Below are positions 34,837 through 45,781 of a stretch of DNA of 64,000 nt, in pieces. How positions within the stretch are numbered: position 1 is the stretch's first letter; each line of letters begins with the position of its first letter. Made by a program: the position numbers and the translations under genes. The DNA comes from Trujillonella endophytica (lineage in GTDB: Bacteria; Actinomycetota; Actinomycetes; Mycobacteriales; Geodermatophilaceae): positions 19,243-83,242 of the forward strand of contig NZ_FOEE01000020.1 of NCBI RefSeq assembly GCF_900110555.1, written 5' to 3'. Below the pieces are notes generated by a model. That model was not told the DNA's origin. It saw only the letters and a list, made by a program, of their open reading frames with translations, and did no database searches.

Positions 34837-35511
34837 CTACTCCGGAGGGGGGAGGCCGGCGGCGCGGAGGCCGGTCAGCACCGGCCCGTACATCGTCGAC
34901 TTGATCGCCGCGAGGACCGGGCCGGCGAGCCCGGCGTGCGCCGCGGCCCGTTCGATCGCCGTCGGGAGCACCGCGTCGGCCTCGACGGCGCGGTCGATGA
35001 CGGCGGCGGCCGCGGCCTGCTCACCGCCGTAGCGGCGGCCGGTCACCATCGCCTCGTGCGCGACCTGCGGGGCGAGCCGGGCCTGGATGAGCGCGGCCAT
35101 GGCCGGCGCGAAGGGCAGCCCCAGGGCGGCCTCGGGCAGGCACCAGAAGCCGCGGTCGGCCCGCATGACGCTGCTGTCGTGGGCGAGGGCGAGCATGGCG
35201 CCGCCGCCGAAGGCGTGCCCGGGCAGCGCGGCCACGGTGTACAGGGGCGCCGCCAGGACGCGGGCGAGGACCACCTCGATGCGGGCGCTGTAGCCCGCGC
35301 CCTCTTCGGGGTGGGCCAGCAGCCAGTCCAGGTCCAGCCCGTTGGAGTAGAAGCGGCCGCTGCCCGTGGTGACCAGGGCCCGCGCGCCGTCGGCCTGCTC
35401 CACCTCGTCGAGCGCCGCCTCCACTCCGGTCAGCCAGTCGAGGGTGAAGCGGTTCTCGCCGTCGCCGAGATCGAGGACGAAGACGTCGTCCTCGCGCGTC
35501 AGGTCGGGCAC
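34837..35511 (-). CDS. Enoyl-CoA hydratase/isomerase family protein
   Basis: A 224-aa crotonase-fold protein, shorter than usual (about 260). FYSNGLDLDWLLAHP replaces the more common SAGADL oxyanion segment, and VAALPGHAFGGGAMLALAHDSSVMRADRGFWCLPEAALGLP is the core with the second oxyanion-hole glycine. The usual catalytic Glu pair is not obvious: a Pro-Glu is present in LPEAALGL only. This pattern resembles delta3,delta2-enoyl-CoA isomerases of the PECI group. Located 31 bp from the argG end, same strand; probably an independent fatty-acid or CoA-ester enzyme. Confidence 0.82.
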   Translation of the reverse strand: MPDLTREDDVFVLDLGDGENRFTLDWLTGVEAALDEVEQADGARALVTTGSGRFYSNGLDLDWLLAHPEEGAGYSARIEVVLARVLAAPLYTVAALPGHAFGGGAMLALAHDSSVMRADRGFWCLPEAALGLPFAPAMAALIQARLAPQVAHEAMVTGRRYGGEQAAAAAVIDRAVEADAVLPTAIERAAAHAGLAGPVLAAIKSTMYGPVLTGLRAAGLPPPE

Positions 35512-35542
35512 GGGGACCTCCGATCGTCGACCCGTCGGGCGC

Positions 35543-37027
<1,485 letters not shown>

Positions 37028-37044
37028 AAGCGCCCCGCCCTCCC

Positions 37045-37142
37045 CCGGGCAACTTCGCACTATTGCCCGGGGCAACTTCGCGCTTCCGCCCCCGGGGGCA
37101 ACTTCGCGCTTCTGCACCGGGCAACTTCGCGCTATTGCCCGG
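37045..37142. repeat. Cluster of four REP-like units
   Basis: Four units of about 26 bp lie back to back, all containing GGGCAACTTCGC or GGGGCAACTTCGC. Units 1 (37045-37070) and 4 (37117-37142) are nearly identical, with stems CCGGGCAA/TTGCCCGG; units 2 and 3 between them are variants with altered right ends. Such a cluster fits a REP/BIME-type element. It sits between the argG promoter and the end of the next gene. The palindrome in hrpA shares the GGGCAA/TTGCCC ends. Confidence 0.8.
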
Positions 37143-37164
37143 CTGGTGCCGGCGGAGGGGTCCC

Positions 37165-37788
37165 TCAGGCGGCCCGGCGGACGACGTGGCCGCAGCCGCC
37201 GCCGAAGGACTCCACGGCGAACCCGCGGACGGCGAGGACGTCGGCGACCGCGCGGTTCATGACCTCGCCGACCGCGGCGTCGACGGCGGCACCGTGCACC
37301 TGGTCGACGGTCATCCGCTCGTGCTGGCGCCAGGTGACCACGATGCCGTCGAGGTCGGGCTCGCACGCCAGGCAGGCCCCGCCCAGGGCGCTGTCCTCTC
37401 CCGCGGCGTCGTGCAGCGGCAGTCCGGCCTCGGCGAGCGCGGCGGTCACCTCCACGACGAGCGTGGTCAGCGGGTCCTCGTCGTCGACGATGTCCTCCCA
37501 CTCCGCGGGCAGCCGGCCCATCTGCTCACCGAGGTGGGCCAGCCACGCCCACTCCTGCGGCGAGGGCCGGCGCTTGACCCGGCCGTCGGGGCGGCGGACG
37601 CCGTAGACGGTCTCGACGGCGCCGGGCGCGTGCTCGGCGGCAGCCCAGCCGGCCTCCTGGCGCGTGGGGAACGGGCCGGCGACGACCGGACCGCGGCCGT
37701 CGTCCTCGACCTCGGTCAGCCACCAGCCCAGGGCCGTCGCGCCACCGATCGCGACACCACTGACGGGAAGACGACTCACGCTCTGCAC
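37165..37788 (-). CDS. Uncharacterised protein, soluble paralogue of the 38006-38911 product
   Basis: A 207-aa protein with no recognised domain. Main features: GWWLTEVEDDGRGPVVAGPF, then EWAWLAHLGEQMGRLPAEW, DDEDPLTTLVVEVTAALAEAGLPLHD, GIVVTWRQHERMTVDQVHGAA and FAVESFGGGCGHV. The neighbouring product shares all of these in the same order, so the pair arose by tandem duplication; this copy lacks the membrane anchor. The GTG at 37788 has AGGAGG only four bases upstream; a GTG at 37779 is the alternative. The central VTW-QH-RM motif and the paired Cys (about residues 130-140) are worth noting as potential ligand sites. Function unknown. Confidence 0.78.
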   Translation of the reverse strand: MQSVSRLPVSGVAIGGATALGWWLTEVEDDGRGPVVAGPFPTRQEAGWAAAEHAPGAVETVYGVRRPDGRVKRRPSPQEWAWLAHLGEQMGRLPAEWEDIVDDEDPLTTLVVEVTAALAEAGLPLHDAAGEDSALGGACLACEPDLDGIVVTWRQHERMTVDQVHGAAVDAAVGEVMNRAVADVLAVRGFAVESFGGGCGHVVRRAA

Positions 37789-38005
37789 CACTCCTCCTGT
37801 ACCGGACCGGCGACGGGGAAGGCCGCTGGTCACCCCCGCGCCGGCCGGGGGCCGAGCGCTGGAGGTCCTCGAAACGTAGGGGCCGGTCCGGCGGCGATCC
37901 GCCGTCCGACCGGGGCGGCCCCCGGCGCGTCGCGCCACCGCTGCGCGGCGGACACGGGGAGTCGCTGACCCGCCCCGGAGTGCTGCACCCCGAGGCGGGT
38001 CTCGG

Positions 38006-38911
38006 TCACCGCGGACCCGGCGTGACCATCCAGCAGCCGCTGGAACCGAACGCCTCGACCTCGAAGCCCACGGTGCGCAGGAGGTCGGCGACGGCCGCGT
38101 TCATCGTGCGCTGGACCGCGGACTCCATCGCGGCGCCGCGCACCTGCTGCACGCTCATCCGGTTGTGCTGGTGCCAGGTGACCAGCACCCCGGCGTTCGC
38201 GGGACCCGGGCTCAGGCACACGCCACCGGCCGCGCCCTCGCCGGCACAGTCGTGCAGCGGCAGTCCGGCCTCGACCAGCGCGGCGGCGACCTCGACCACG
38301 AGCGTGGTGAGCGCGTCGTCGTCGGAGACGAGGTCGTCCCACTCGGTGGCCAGGCGGTCCAGCTGCTCACCGAGCTCGGCCAGCCAGGCGCGCTCGGCGG
38401 GCAGCTGCCGGCGGACCACCGTGCCGTCGGTCCGCTGCGAGCCGAAGACCACCCGGGTGGACTCGGCCAGGCCGAGGGCGAGCAGGGCCCAGTCCGCCTC
38501 GACGCGGTCGTCGTACGGACCGGCGACGGCGTGCTGCCCCGGCTGGTCGGCGTCGTCGTCGACCAGCCACCAGGCCGGCGGCGATCCCGCCTCGCCGAGG
38601 CGCTTGCCGGCGGGGTGGGTGGCGATCCCGACGGTGCCGGCGGACCCGGCACGGGCCTCCGCCGCGGCCTCGGCGGGCTCGGCGGGCAGGTGCCCGCCGG
38701 TGAGGGCGACGGTGTCGACCACGGTGGCGGCCAGGGCGTCGGCAGCCGGGACGGCGACGGCGGCGCGCTGCCGCTGCGCCTGCACGGCGTTGCGCTCGAA
38801 CTCGTAGAGCGCGGTGGAGCGGGTCCCCAGCGCGACGACCAGCGCCGCGAGCACGAAGAAGCCGGCCAGCGTCACCGCGGGCCAGAGCAGGACGACGGTC
38901 TCACCAGGCAC
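38006..38911 (-). CDS. Uncharacterised membrane-anchored protein, paralogue of 37165-37788
   Basis: A 301-aa protein. Residues 8-30 form a membrane helix (LLWPAVTLAGFFVLAALV) followed by GTRSTALYEFERNAVQAQRQ, the same anchor as in the 56-aa peptide at 18177-18347. After an Ala-rich linker comes the domain shared with the neighbouring gene: WWLVDDDADQ, ERAWLAELGEQLDRLATEW, DDALTTLVVEVAAALVEAGLPLHDCAGEG, VLVTWHQHNRMSVQQVRGAA and FEVEAFGSSGCW. GTG at 38911 has AGGGAG upstream. The start overlaps the end of an 83-aa gene by 11 bp, indicating coupling. Likely a cytoplasmic domain tethered to the membrane; no function is assigned. Confidence 0.8.
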   Translation of the reverse strand: MPGETVVLLWPAVTLAGFFVLAALVVALGTRSTALYEFERNAVQAQRQRAAVAVPAADALAATVVDTVALTGGHLPAEPAEAAAEARAGSAGTVGIATHPAGKRLGEAGSPPAWWLVDDDADQPGQHAVAGPYDDRVEADWALLALGLAESTRVVFGSQRTDGTVVRRQLPAERAWLAELGEQLDRLATEWDDLVSDDDALTTLVVEVAAALVEAGLPLHDCAGEGAAGGVCLSPGPANAGVLVTWHQHNRMSVQQVRGAAMESAVQRTMNAAVADLLRTVGFEVEAFGSSGCWMVTPGPR

Positions 38912-39152
38912 GCCAGGCTCCCTGCGGGCCGGCGCCCCACGAGGCGGCGCGCTGCGACGACGCGCGGGTCCAGGCCACTGCGCGGGCACCCGTGGTCCGC
39001 AGCGCGGGACCGACCGGTCGCCGCACCGCGGGTGTCGTACCGGGCGCCGGGTCCTCTGCCGAGAACAGTTCCAGCAGCGCGGTCAGCCCCGTCTGCTCGT
39101 CGGCGTCGACGAGTCGTGGTGGTGGGGTTGCCAGTGCTGGGGGCGCGTTCAC
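38901..39152 (-). CDS. 83-aa hypothetical protein coupled to the anchored paralogue
   Basis: Starts at a GTG with GAGGAG seven bases upstream and ends 11 bp inside the next gene, a spacing usual for translational coupling. The N-terminal half is mildly acidic and helical (DADEQTGLTALLELFSAED); the C-terminal half is Arg/Ala/Trp-rich and ends GAWRAW. No homology recognised. Codon usage fits the genome; the ribosome site and coupling are the main evidence, so it remains a moderate call. Confidence 0.55.
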   Translation of the reverse strand: MNAPPALATPPPRLVDADEQTGLTALLELFSAEDPAPGTTPAVRRPVGPALRTTGARAVAWTRASSQRAASWGAGPQGAWRAW

Positions 39153-39464
39153 GCGGGGCTCCTCGAGGGCGTCCGTCGCGGCCGGGGAAGTGCCGCGGAC
39201 AGGACGAATACTGGGGTCCGCGCACCGCCGGACACGCGTGTCGGACACGGCACCGCAGGCGCCGTCACCCATTCGTTGTGCAGGCCGCCGGCGCGGTCGA
39301 CGACCCGCCCCAGCCGCCGCCGTCTTGTCGACATCCGCACTGGTCACGAGCGTGGCGGGGCCCCGGAGGGCCGCGGTCACGCCGGCCGGCGGCCGCGCCG
39401 CGGCATGTCGCGGCCCCGGGCGGCGTCGGTGGCGGCGGGTAGGCGATCCGCGGGGCGTCGGACG
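39153..39464. other. Intergenic region without a credible gene
   Basis: About 310 bp between the 83-aa gene and the end of the ABC permease gene, both on the minus strand. The only structured element I see is the perfect palindrome GACACGCGTGTC at 39231-39242, a possible operator 79 bp before the 83-aa start. The part next to 39360-39464 is very G/C-rich with no clear stem. Confidence 0.4.
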
Positions 39465-40250
39465 TCAGCGGTCCGCGTCGCCGCGCAGGAGCCGCAGCCC
39501 GCCGAGGACCAGGGCGCCGGCGGCCCAGCCGAGCACGACCGGCACCGCCTCCGCCGTCGACAGCTGCGCGGGCTCGCCGGTCAGCAGGAACACGGCGGAG
39601 GAGCCGGGCAGCCACTCGGCCAGCGCCCTGGCCCACGCGAAGCCGGCGTTGCCCAGGAACAGCGGCAGGACGAACTCCAGCAGGACGACGGCGACGAGCG
39701 CACCCGCGGTCGAGCGCAGCAGCAGGGCCAGCCCGAGCGCGAGGCCGGCCCCGGCGCCGACGACGAGGGCGACCGTGGCCAGCAGCGTGCCGCCCTCCCC
39801 CGCCGGCAGCCCCAGCGCGGGGCCGTGCACCGCCCCGACCGCGAGCGCGGCCGCTCCCGCCACGAGCACGCCGAGGCCCGCGGTGGTGCCGACCACGACG
39901 AGCACGCGGGCACCGAGGAGGACGGGACGGCGCGGCGTCCACTGCAGGGTGGGCACGATCCCGCCCGTGGTGTGGTCGGCGGTCCCGGCGGTGAGCGCGA
40001 GGGCCAGGAGGGCGAACTGCGCGGGGACGACGGCGAAGGCGATCACCCCCCAGGCCGTGAGCTCCTCCGCCGGGTCGGCGGCCGCCTCGGACCCGGCCGC
40101 GACGCCGATGCCGGTGCAGACGACCGCAGCGGCGGCCAGGAACCACCACGTCGCGGCGACGGTCCACAGCCGCGTCCACTCGGCGGCGCACGTGCGGGCG
40201 AGCACCCGTCCGCCGGAGACCGGGCGGGCGTCGATCGGCAGGGCCGTCAC
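39465..40250 (-). CDS. ABC-2 type transporter permease
   Basis: A 261-aa membrane protein with six hydrophobic segments and the layout of an ABC-2 permease: a short cytoplasmic start (RVLARTCAAEWTRLWTV), a first helix pair, the PTLQWTPRRPVLLGARVLVV cytoplasmic loop and a final helix near LGWAAGALVLGGLRLL. The GTG overlaps the ATPase stop (GTGA). It forms the pore of an exporter with the ATPase upstream. The W-TPRR-P loop is typical of actinobacterial permeases for lipids, antibiotics or peptides; the cargo is unknown. Confidence 0.85.
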   Translation of the reverse strand: MTALPIDARPVSGGRVLARTCAAEWTRLWTVAATWWFLAAAAVVCTGIGVAAGSEAAADPAEELTAWGVIAFAVVPAQFALLALALTAGTADHTTGGIVPTLQWTPRRPVLLGARVLVVVGTTAGLGVLVAGAAALAVGAVHGPALGLPAGEGGTLLATVALVVGAGAGLALGLALLLRSTAGALVAVVLLEFVLPLFLGNAGFAWARALAEWLPGSSAVFLLTGEPAQLSTAEAVPVVLGWAAGALVLGGLRLLRGDADR

Positions 40251-41185
40251 CGCGCCGGCTCCGCCGTCCGGACCGGCGCGGGCGCGGTGGTGACGAACTC
40301 GGTGGCGACCCCGGTCAGCTCCAGGTAGGCCTGCTCCAGGGACGGGCGGACGTCGGACAGGTGCCACAGGGGGACGTCGGCGGCGTGGGCCAGCGCACCC
40401 ACCTCCTCGGCCGTGGCGCCCTCGACCAGCAGGTCGCCGTCGCCACCCGGCGCCACCGTGAGGCCCGGCCGCCGCAGCGCGGCCGCGAGGTCGTCGGCCC
40501 GCGCGCCGCGGACCCGTACCTGCGGGCGCCCCAGGCCGCCGAGGATCTCCTCGGTCGTAGCGTCGGCGATGAGGCGGCCCCGGCCGATGACGACCAGTCG
40601 GTCGGCGATCTGCTGGACCTCGCCGAGCAGGTGGCTGGAGACCAGCACCGTCCGCCCCTCGTCGGCCAGGCGGCGGAGCAGGCCGCGGATCCACCGGACG
40701 CCGTCCAGGTCCAGGCCGTTGACCGGCTCGTCGAACAGCAGGACCCGGGGGTCACCGAGCAGCGCCGCCGCGATGCCCAGCCGCTGGCGCATCCCCAGGG
40801 AGTAGCCCTTCACGCGGCGCCGGGCGGCACCGCCGAGGCCGACCTCGTCGAGGACCTCCTCGACCCGGCGGAGAGGGATGCCGGAGGTGCGGGCCGCCAC
40901 CAGCAGGTGGCTGCGGCCGGTGCGGCCCGGATGCAGCGCCCCCGGGTCGAGGAGGGCGCCCACCCGGCGCAGCGGCTCGGCGAGCGTCGCGAACGGCCGG
41001 CCGTCGACCAGCGCCTCGCCCGCGGTCGGCCGGTCCAGCCCCAGCACCATCCGCATCGTCGTGGACTTGCCGGCGCCGTTGGGCCCGAGGAACCCGGTCA
41101 CCGCGCCCGGCTCGACGTCGAAGCTCAGGTCGTCGACCGCCAGCACCGTGCCGTACCGCTTCGTGAGCCCGCGGATCCGGATCAC
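40247..41185 (-). CDS. ABC transporter ATP-binding protein (DrrA-like)
   Basis: A 312-aa ATPase. Walker A GPNGAGKST (about 36-44), signature YSLGMRQRLGIA, Walker B VLLFDEPVNGLD and the switch His in SSHLLGEV are intact; the N-terminal half matches the DrrA/multidrug type, with a C-terminal regulatory domain of about 90 residues ending EPAR. The GTG start overlaps the XRE gene's stop by 4 bp. It energises the permease encoded next. Part of a four-gene coupled set with XRE and DUF2975. Confidence 0.92.
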   Translation of the reverse strand: MIRIRGLTKRYGTVLAVDDLSFDVEPGAVTGFLGPNGAGKSTTMRMVLGLDRPTAGEALVDGRPFATLAEPLRRVGALLDPGALHPGRTGRSHLLVAARTSGIPLRRVEEVLDEVGLGGAARRRVKGYSLGMRQRLGIAAALLGDPRVLLFDEPVNGLDLDGVRWIRGLLRRLADEGRTVLVSSHLLGEVQQIADRLVVIGRGRLIADATTEEILGGLGRPQVRVRGARADDLAAALRRPGLTVAPGGDGDLLVEGATAEEVGALAHAADVPLWHLSDVRPSLEQAYLELTGVATEFVTTAPAPVRTAEPAR

Positions 41186-41433
41186 CGGTGCGCCTCGTGC
41201 GCGGCGGCGGGAACGCCGTCGGCGCCGGCGTCGGGCACCCACTCGAGCAGGTCCCCGGGCTGGCACTCCAGCACCCGGCACATCGCCTCCAGCGTGCTGA
41301 AGCGGACGGCCTTGGCCCTGCCGTTCTTCAGCACCGCCACGTTGGCCGGGGTGAGCCCGACGCGTTCGGCGAACTCGCCGACGCTCATCTTGCGCCGGGC
41401 CAGCTCGACGTCGATGCGGACGACGATGGCCAT
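41182..41433 (-). CDS. XRE-family (Cro/CI-type) helix-turn-helix regulator
   Basis: An 83-aa DNA-binding protein of the YozG type: IDVELARRKMSVGEFAERVGLTPANVAVLKNGRAKAVRFSTLEAMCRVLECQPGDLLEW is a complete HTH_3/Cro-like domain with a short tail. Its start shares one base with the DUF2975 stop (TGATG). Such small regulators are nearly always found next to DUF2975 membrane proteins, as here. A palindromic site at 41950-41968 upstream of the pair is a plausible target. Confidence 0.9.
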   Translation of the reverse strand: MAIVVRIDVELARRKMSVGEFAERVGLTPANVAVLKNGRAKAVRFSTLEAMCRVLECQPGDLLEWVPDAGADGVPAAAHEAHR

Positions 41434-41927
41434 CAGATGACCGCTTCCATGTCGGTGCGCAGCGTGGTCGCCTGCCGCAGCAGCGCCCGCATGATGACCA
41501 TGAGCAGGCCGACGACGGCGCCGATGAGCAGCAGGACCAGCAGCAGCGCCGGCAGCGCCGGGTCGTCGCTGACCTCGTCGACGATGAAGTAGTACGAGCA
41601 GACGAAGGTGCCGGCCAGCATCAGCCAGCCCGCGCCGATCGCCCACACGATCGCGTCGACCCACGGCAGCGCGTCGGCGCTGAAGATCCGGTCGTCGGTC
41701 ACGAGGGTCAGCAGCTTCCACGTGCACACGACGACGGCCTGCACGCAGACGAGCCCCAGCACCGAGATCGTCAGCATCGCCGCCCGCATGAACCGCCGCT
41801 CGAGGGTCGGGTCCGCCAGGTCGGGCACCATCTCGGGCAGCGCCCAGATCTGCGCGGCCAGCAGCGCCAGGAGCACCAGCACGAGCAGGATCCGGAGCGG
41901 CAGGACCACTCGATTCATCCGCGACAT
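41433..41927 (-). CDS. DUF2975 membrane protein
   Basis: A 164-aa protein with four membrane helices: VVLPLRILLVLVLLALLAAQ, AAMLTISVLGLVCVQAVVVC, WAIGAGWLMLAGTFVCSYYF and ALLLVLLLIGAVVGLLMVIM. The layout matches DUF2975, a family without known biochemical role that co-occurs with small XRE regulators. First gene of the reverse set DUF2975, XRE, ABC ATPase, ABC permease. May act as an anti-regulator holding the XRE protein at the membrane; that is inference. Confidence 0.85.
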   Translation of the reverse strand: MSRMNRVVLPLRILLVLVLLALLAAQIWALPEMVPDLADPTLERRFMRAAMLTISVLGLVCVQAVVVCTWKLLTLVTDDRIFSADALPWVDAIVWAIGAGWLMLAGTFVCSYYFIVDEVSDDPALPALLLVLLLIGAVVGLLMVIMRALLRQATTLRTDMEAVI

Positions 41928-41949
41928 GCATCGAGCTTCGGGTTCTTCC

Positions 41950-41968
41950 TATCGAATGTCAATCGATA
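41950..41968. promoter_or_regulatory. TATCGA-N7-TCGATA inverted repeat
   Basis: Perfect 6-bp arms separated by ATGTCAA, 23 bp upstream of the DUF2975 start and between it and the divergent AraC gene. Position and symmetry suit an operator for the neighbouring XRE protein. The local A/T content is clearly higher than the surroundings, as in a promoter. Confidence 0.55.
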
Positions 41969-42053
41969 CGAACCGCGTGTCGGCAGATCGGGCGACCTCG
42001 GCGCCGGCGCGGGGCGGCGCGGGTGCTCGTCGTCCGTCGAGGGACGCGGCAGG

Positions 42054-42512
42054 ATGCCGCAGGTGACCAGCAGATCCGCCGAGGAGGAGCGCCTGCGCGA
42101 CCTCGTGCGGCTGCGGCGCGTGCGCGACCGGATCGACCGGGAGTACGCCCAGCCGCTGGACGTCGAGGCGCTGGCCCGCGGCGTGCACATGTCCGCCGGC
42201 CACCTCAGCCGCCAGTTCCGCGCGGCCTACGGCGAGTCGCCGTACTCCTACCTCATGACGCGGCGCATCGAGCGCGCGATGGCGCTGCTGCGCCGGGGCG
42301 ACCTGACCGTCACCGAGGTCTGCTTCGCGGTCGGCTGCTCGTCCCTCGGCACCTTCAGCACGCGCTTCACCGAGCTCGTCGGCATGCCGCCCAGCGCCTA
42401 CCGGCGGCAGGCGGCCGCTGGCGCGCCGGGGCTGCCGCCGTGCGTGGCCAAGCAGGTCACCCGACCGGTCAGGAATCGAGAAGCCCGCGCCCCCGAGCCC
42501 TCCCTAGCGTGA
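42054..42512 (+). CDS. AraC-family transcriptional regulator (short form)
   Basis: A 152-aa protein consisting mainly of the AraC DNA-binding domain with two helix-turn-helices: DVEALARGVHMSAGHLSRQFRAAYGESPYSYLMTRRIERAMALL and LTVTEVCFAVGCSSLGTFSTRFTELVGMPPSAYRR. No cupin or sensor domain, so it probably responds through level or by binding a small molecule at the short N-terminus. The ATG at 42054 is followed by an in-frame GTG at 42063, and either could be used. It precedes the VOC and UvrA-like genes, a grouping seen in other actinobacteria, and likely activates them. Confidence 0.87.
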   Translation: MPQVTSRSAEEERLRDLVRLRRVRDRIDREYAQPLDVEALARGVHMSAGHLSRQFRAAYGESPYSYLMTRRIERAMALLRRGDLTVTEVCFAVGCSSLGTFSTRFTELVGMPPSAYRRQAAAGAPGLPPCVAKQVTRPVRNREARAPEPSLA

Positions 42513-42517
42513 TCGCC

Positions 42518-42936
42518 ATGGACACCACCACGGACGTCACCATCCACCAGACCTTCCTCCCCACCGACGACCCGGAGGCCTCGCTGGCCTTCTACCGGGA
42601 CACCGTCGGCTTCGAGGTCCGCCTCGACGTGGGCGCGGGCCCGATGCGCTGGATCACCGTCGGGCCCGCCGGCGGGAGCGGCCCCTCCGTCGTCCTGCAG
42701 CCGCCGGCCGCCGACCCCGGCGTCACCGACGAGGAGCGCCGGACCATCGCCGAGATGATGGCCAAGGGCACCTACGCCGGCGTCATCCTGGCGACCTCGG
42801 ACCTCGACGCGACCTTCGAGCGGATGCAGGCTCGCGGCGCCGAGGTCGTGCAGGAGCCGGTCGACCAGCCCTACGGCGTCCGCGACTGCGCCTTCCGCGA
42901 TCCCGCGGGGAACATGGTCCGCATCCAGGAGGTCCG

Positions 42937-42940
<4 letters not shown>
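42518..42940 (+). CDS. VOC-family protein
   Basis: A 140-aa glyoxalase-fold protein: VTIHQTFLPTDDPEASLAFYRDTVGFEV at the N-terminus, WITVGPAGGSGPSVVLQPP, then YAGVILATSDLDATFERM and RDCAFRDPAGNMVRIQEV at the C-terminus. Starts 6 bp after the AraC stop and overlaps the UvrA-like GTG by 4 bp. VOC proteins are common partners of drug-resistance genes; here a drug-binding or toxic-aldehyde role fits the context. No metal ligand set is clear. Confidence 0.85.
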
Positions 42941-45366
<2,426 letters not shown>

Positions 45367-45385
45367 CCCCGCCCGGACCGGCGTG

Positions 45386-45406
45386 CCGGGATCCACGTCA
45401 TCCCGG
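45386..45406 (+). terminator. Hairpin after the UvrA-like gene
   Basis: CCGGGAT (45386-45392) and ATCCCGG (45400-45406) form a 7-bp stem around CCACGTC, 20 bp after the stop. Confidence 0.5.
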
Positions 45407-45465
45407 GGCGCGCGGTGCGTCTCCTCCGGTGAGAGGCCGATCCCGACACCGAGGAGCACCCGCCA

Positions 45466-45777
45466 GTGACCGTCGACAGAGGCATCCCGAGTCCCCGCCA
45501 CGACCCCGCGCACGACCCCGCGGCGTACCCGGTGGCCGCCTGGTCGGCGCAGACCTCCATGGAGGAGCGCCGGGAACTGCTCGAGCAGCTCCAGGTGGTC
45601 GACGTCCACCTCCAGACGGCGGCGTCGCTGGACAGCCGGGCCGACGCCTGCGGCAACGCCGTCCTGGCCCGCCTGCTGCACGACCGTGCCCGGCAGCACC
45701 GGCATTCCGCGGCGCGGCTGCGGGCGGCGCTCGCGGACCGGGGGCCGGCGTCGTGCCGGCCGCTGCGGCGCCGGTAG
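45466..45777 (+). CDS. Small helical hypothetical protein
   Basis: A 103-aa protein starting at a GTG with GAGGAG nine bases upstream. Two amphipathic helices are predicted from MEERRELLEQLQVVDVHLQTAASLDSRADACGNAVLARLLHDRARQHRHSAARLRAAL. The tail is Arg-rich. No domain recognised; a coiled-coil or binding role is possible. It ends 4 bp before the end of the convergent flavin oxidoreductase gene. Confidence 0.6.
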   Translation: MTVDRGIPSPRHDPAHDPAAYPVAAWSAQTSMEERRELLEQLQVVDVHLQTAASLDSRADACGNAVLARLLHDRARQHRHSAARLRAALADRGPASCRPLRRR

Positions 45778-45781
45778 CGCG

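Noticed and set aside
37045..37142. CRISPR array
   Set aside because: Four units directly adjacent with no spacers, no leader and no cas genes. The hairpin symmetry fits a REP-type element.
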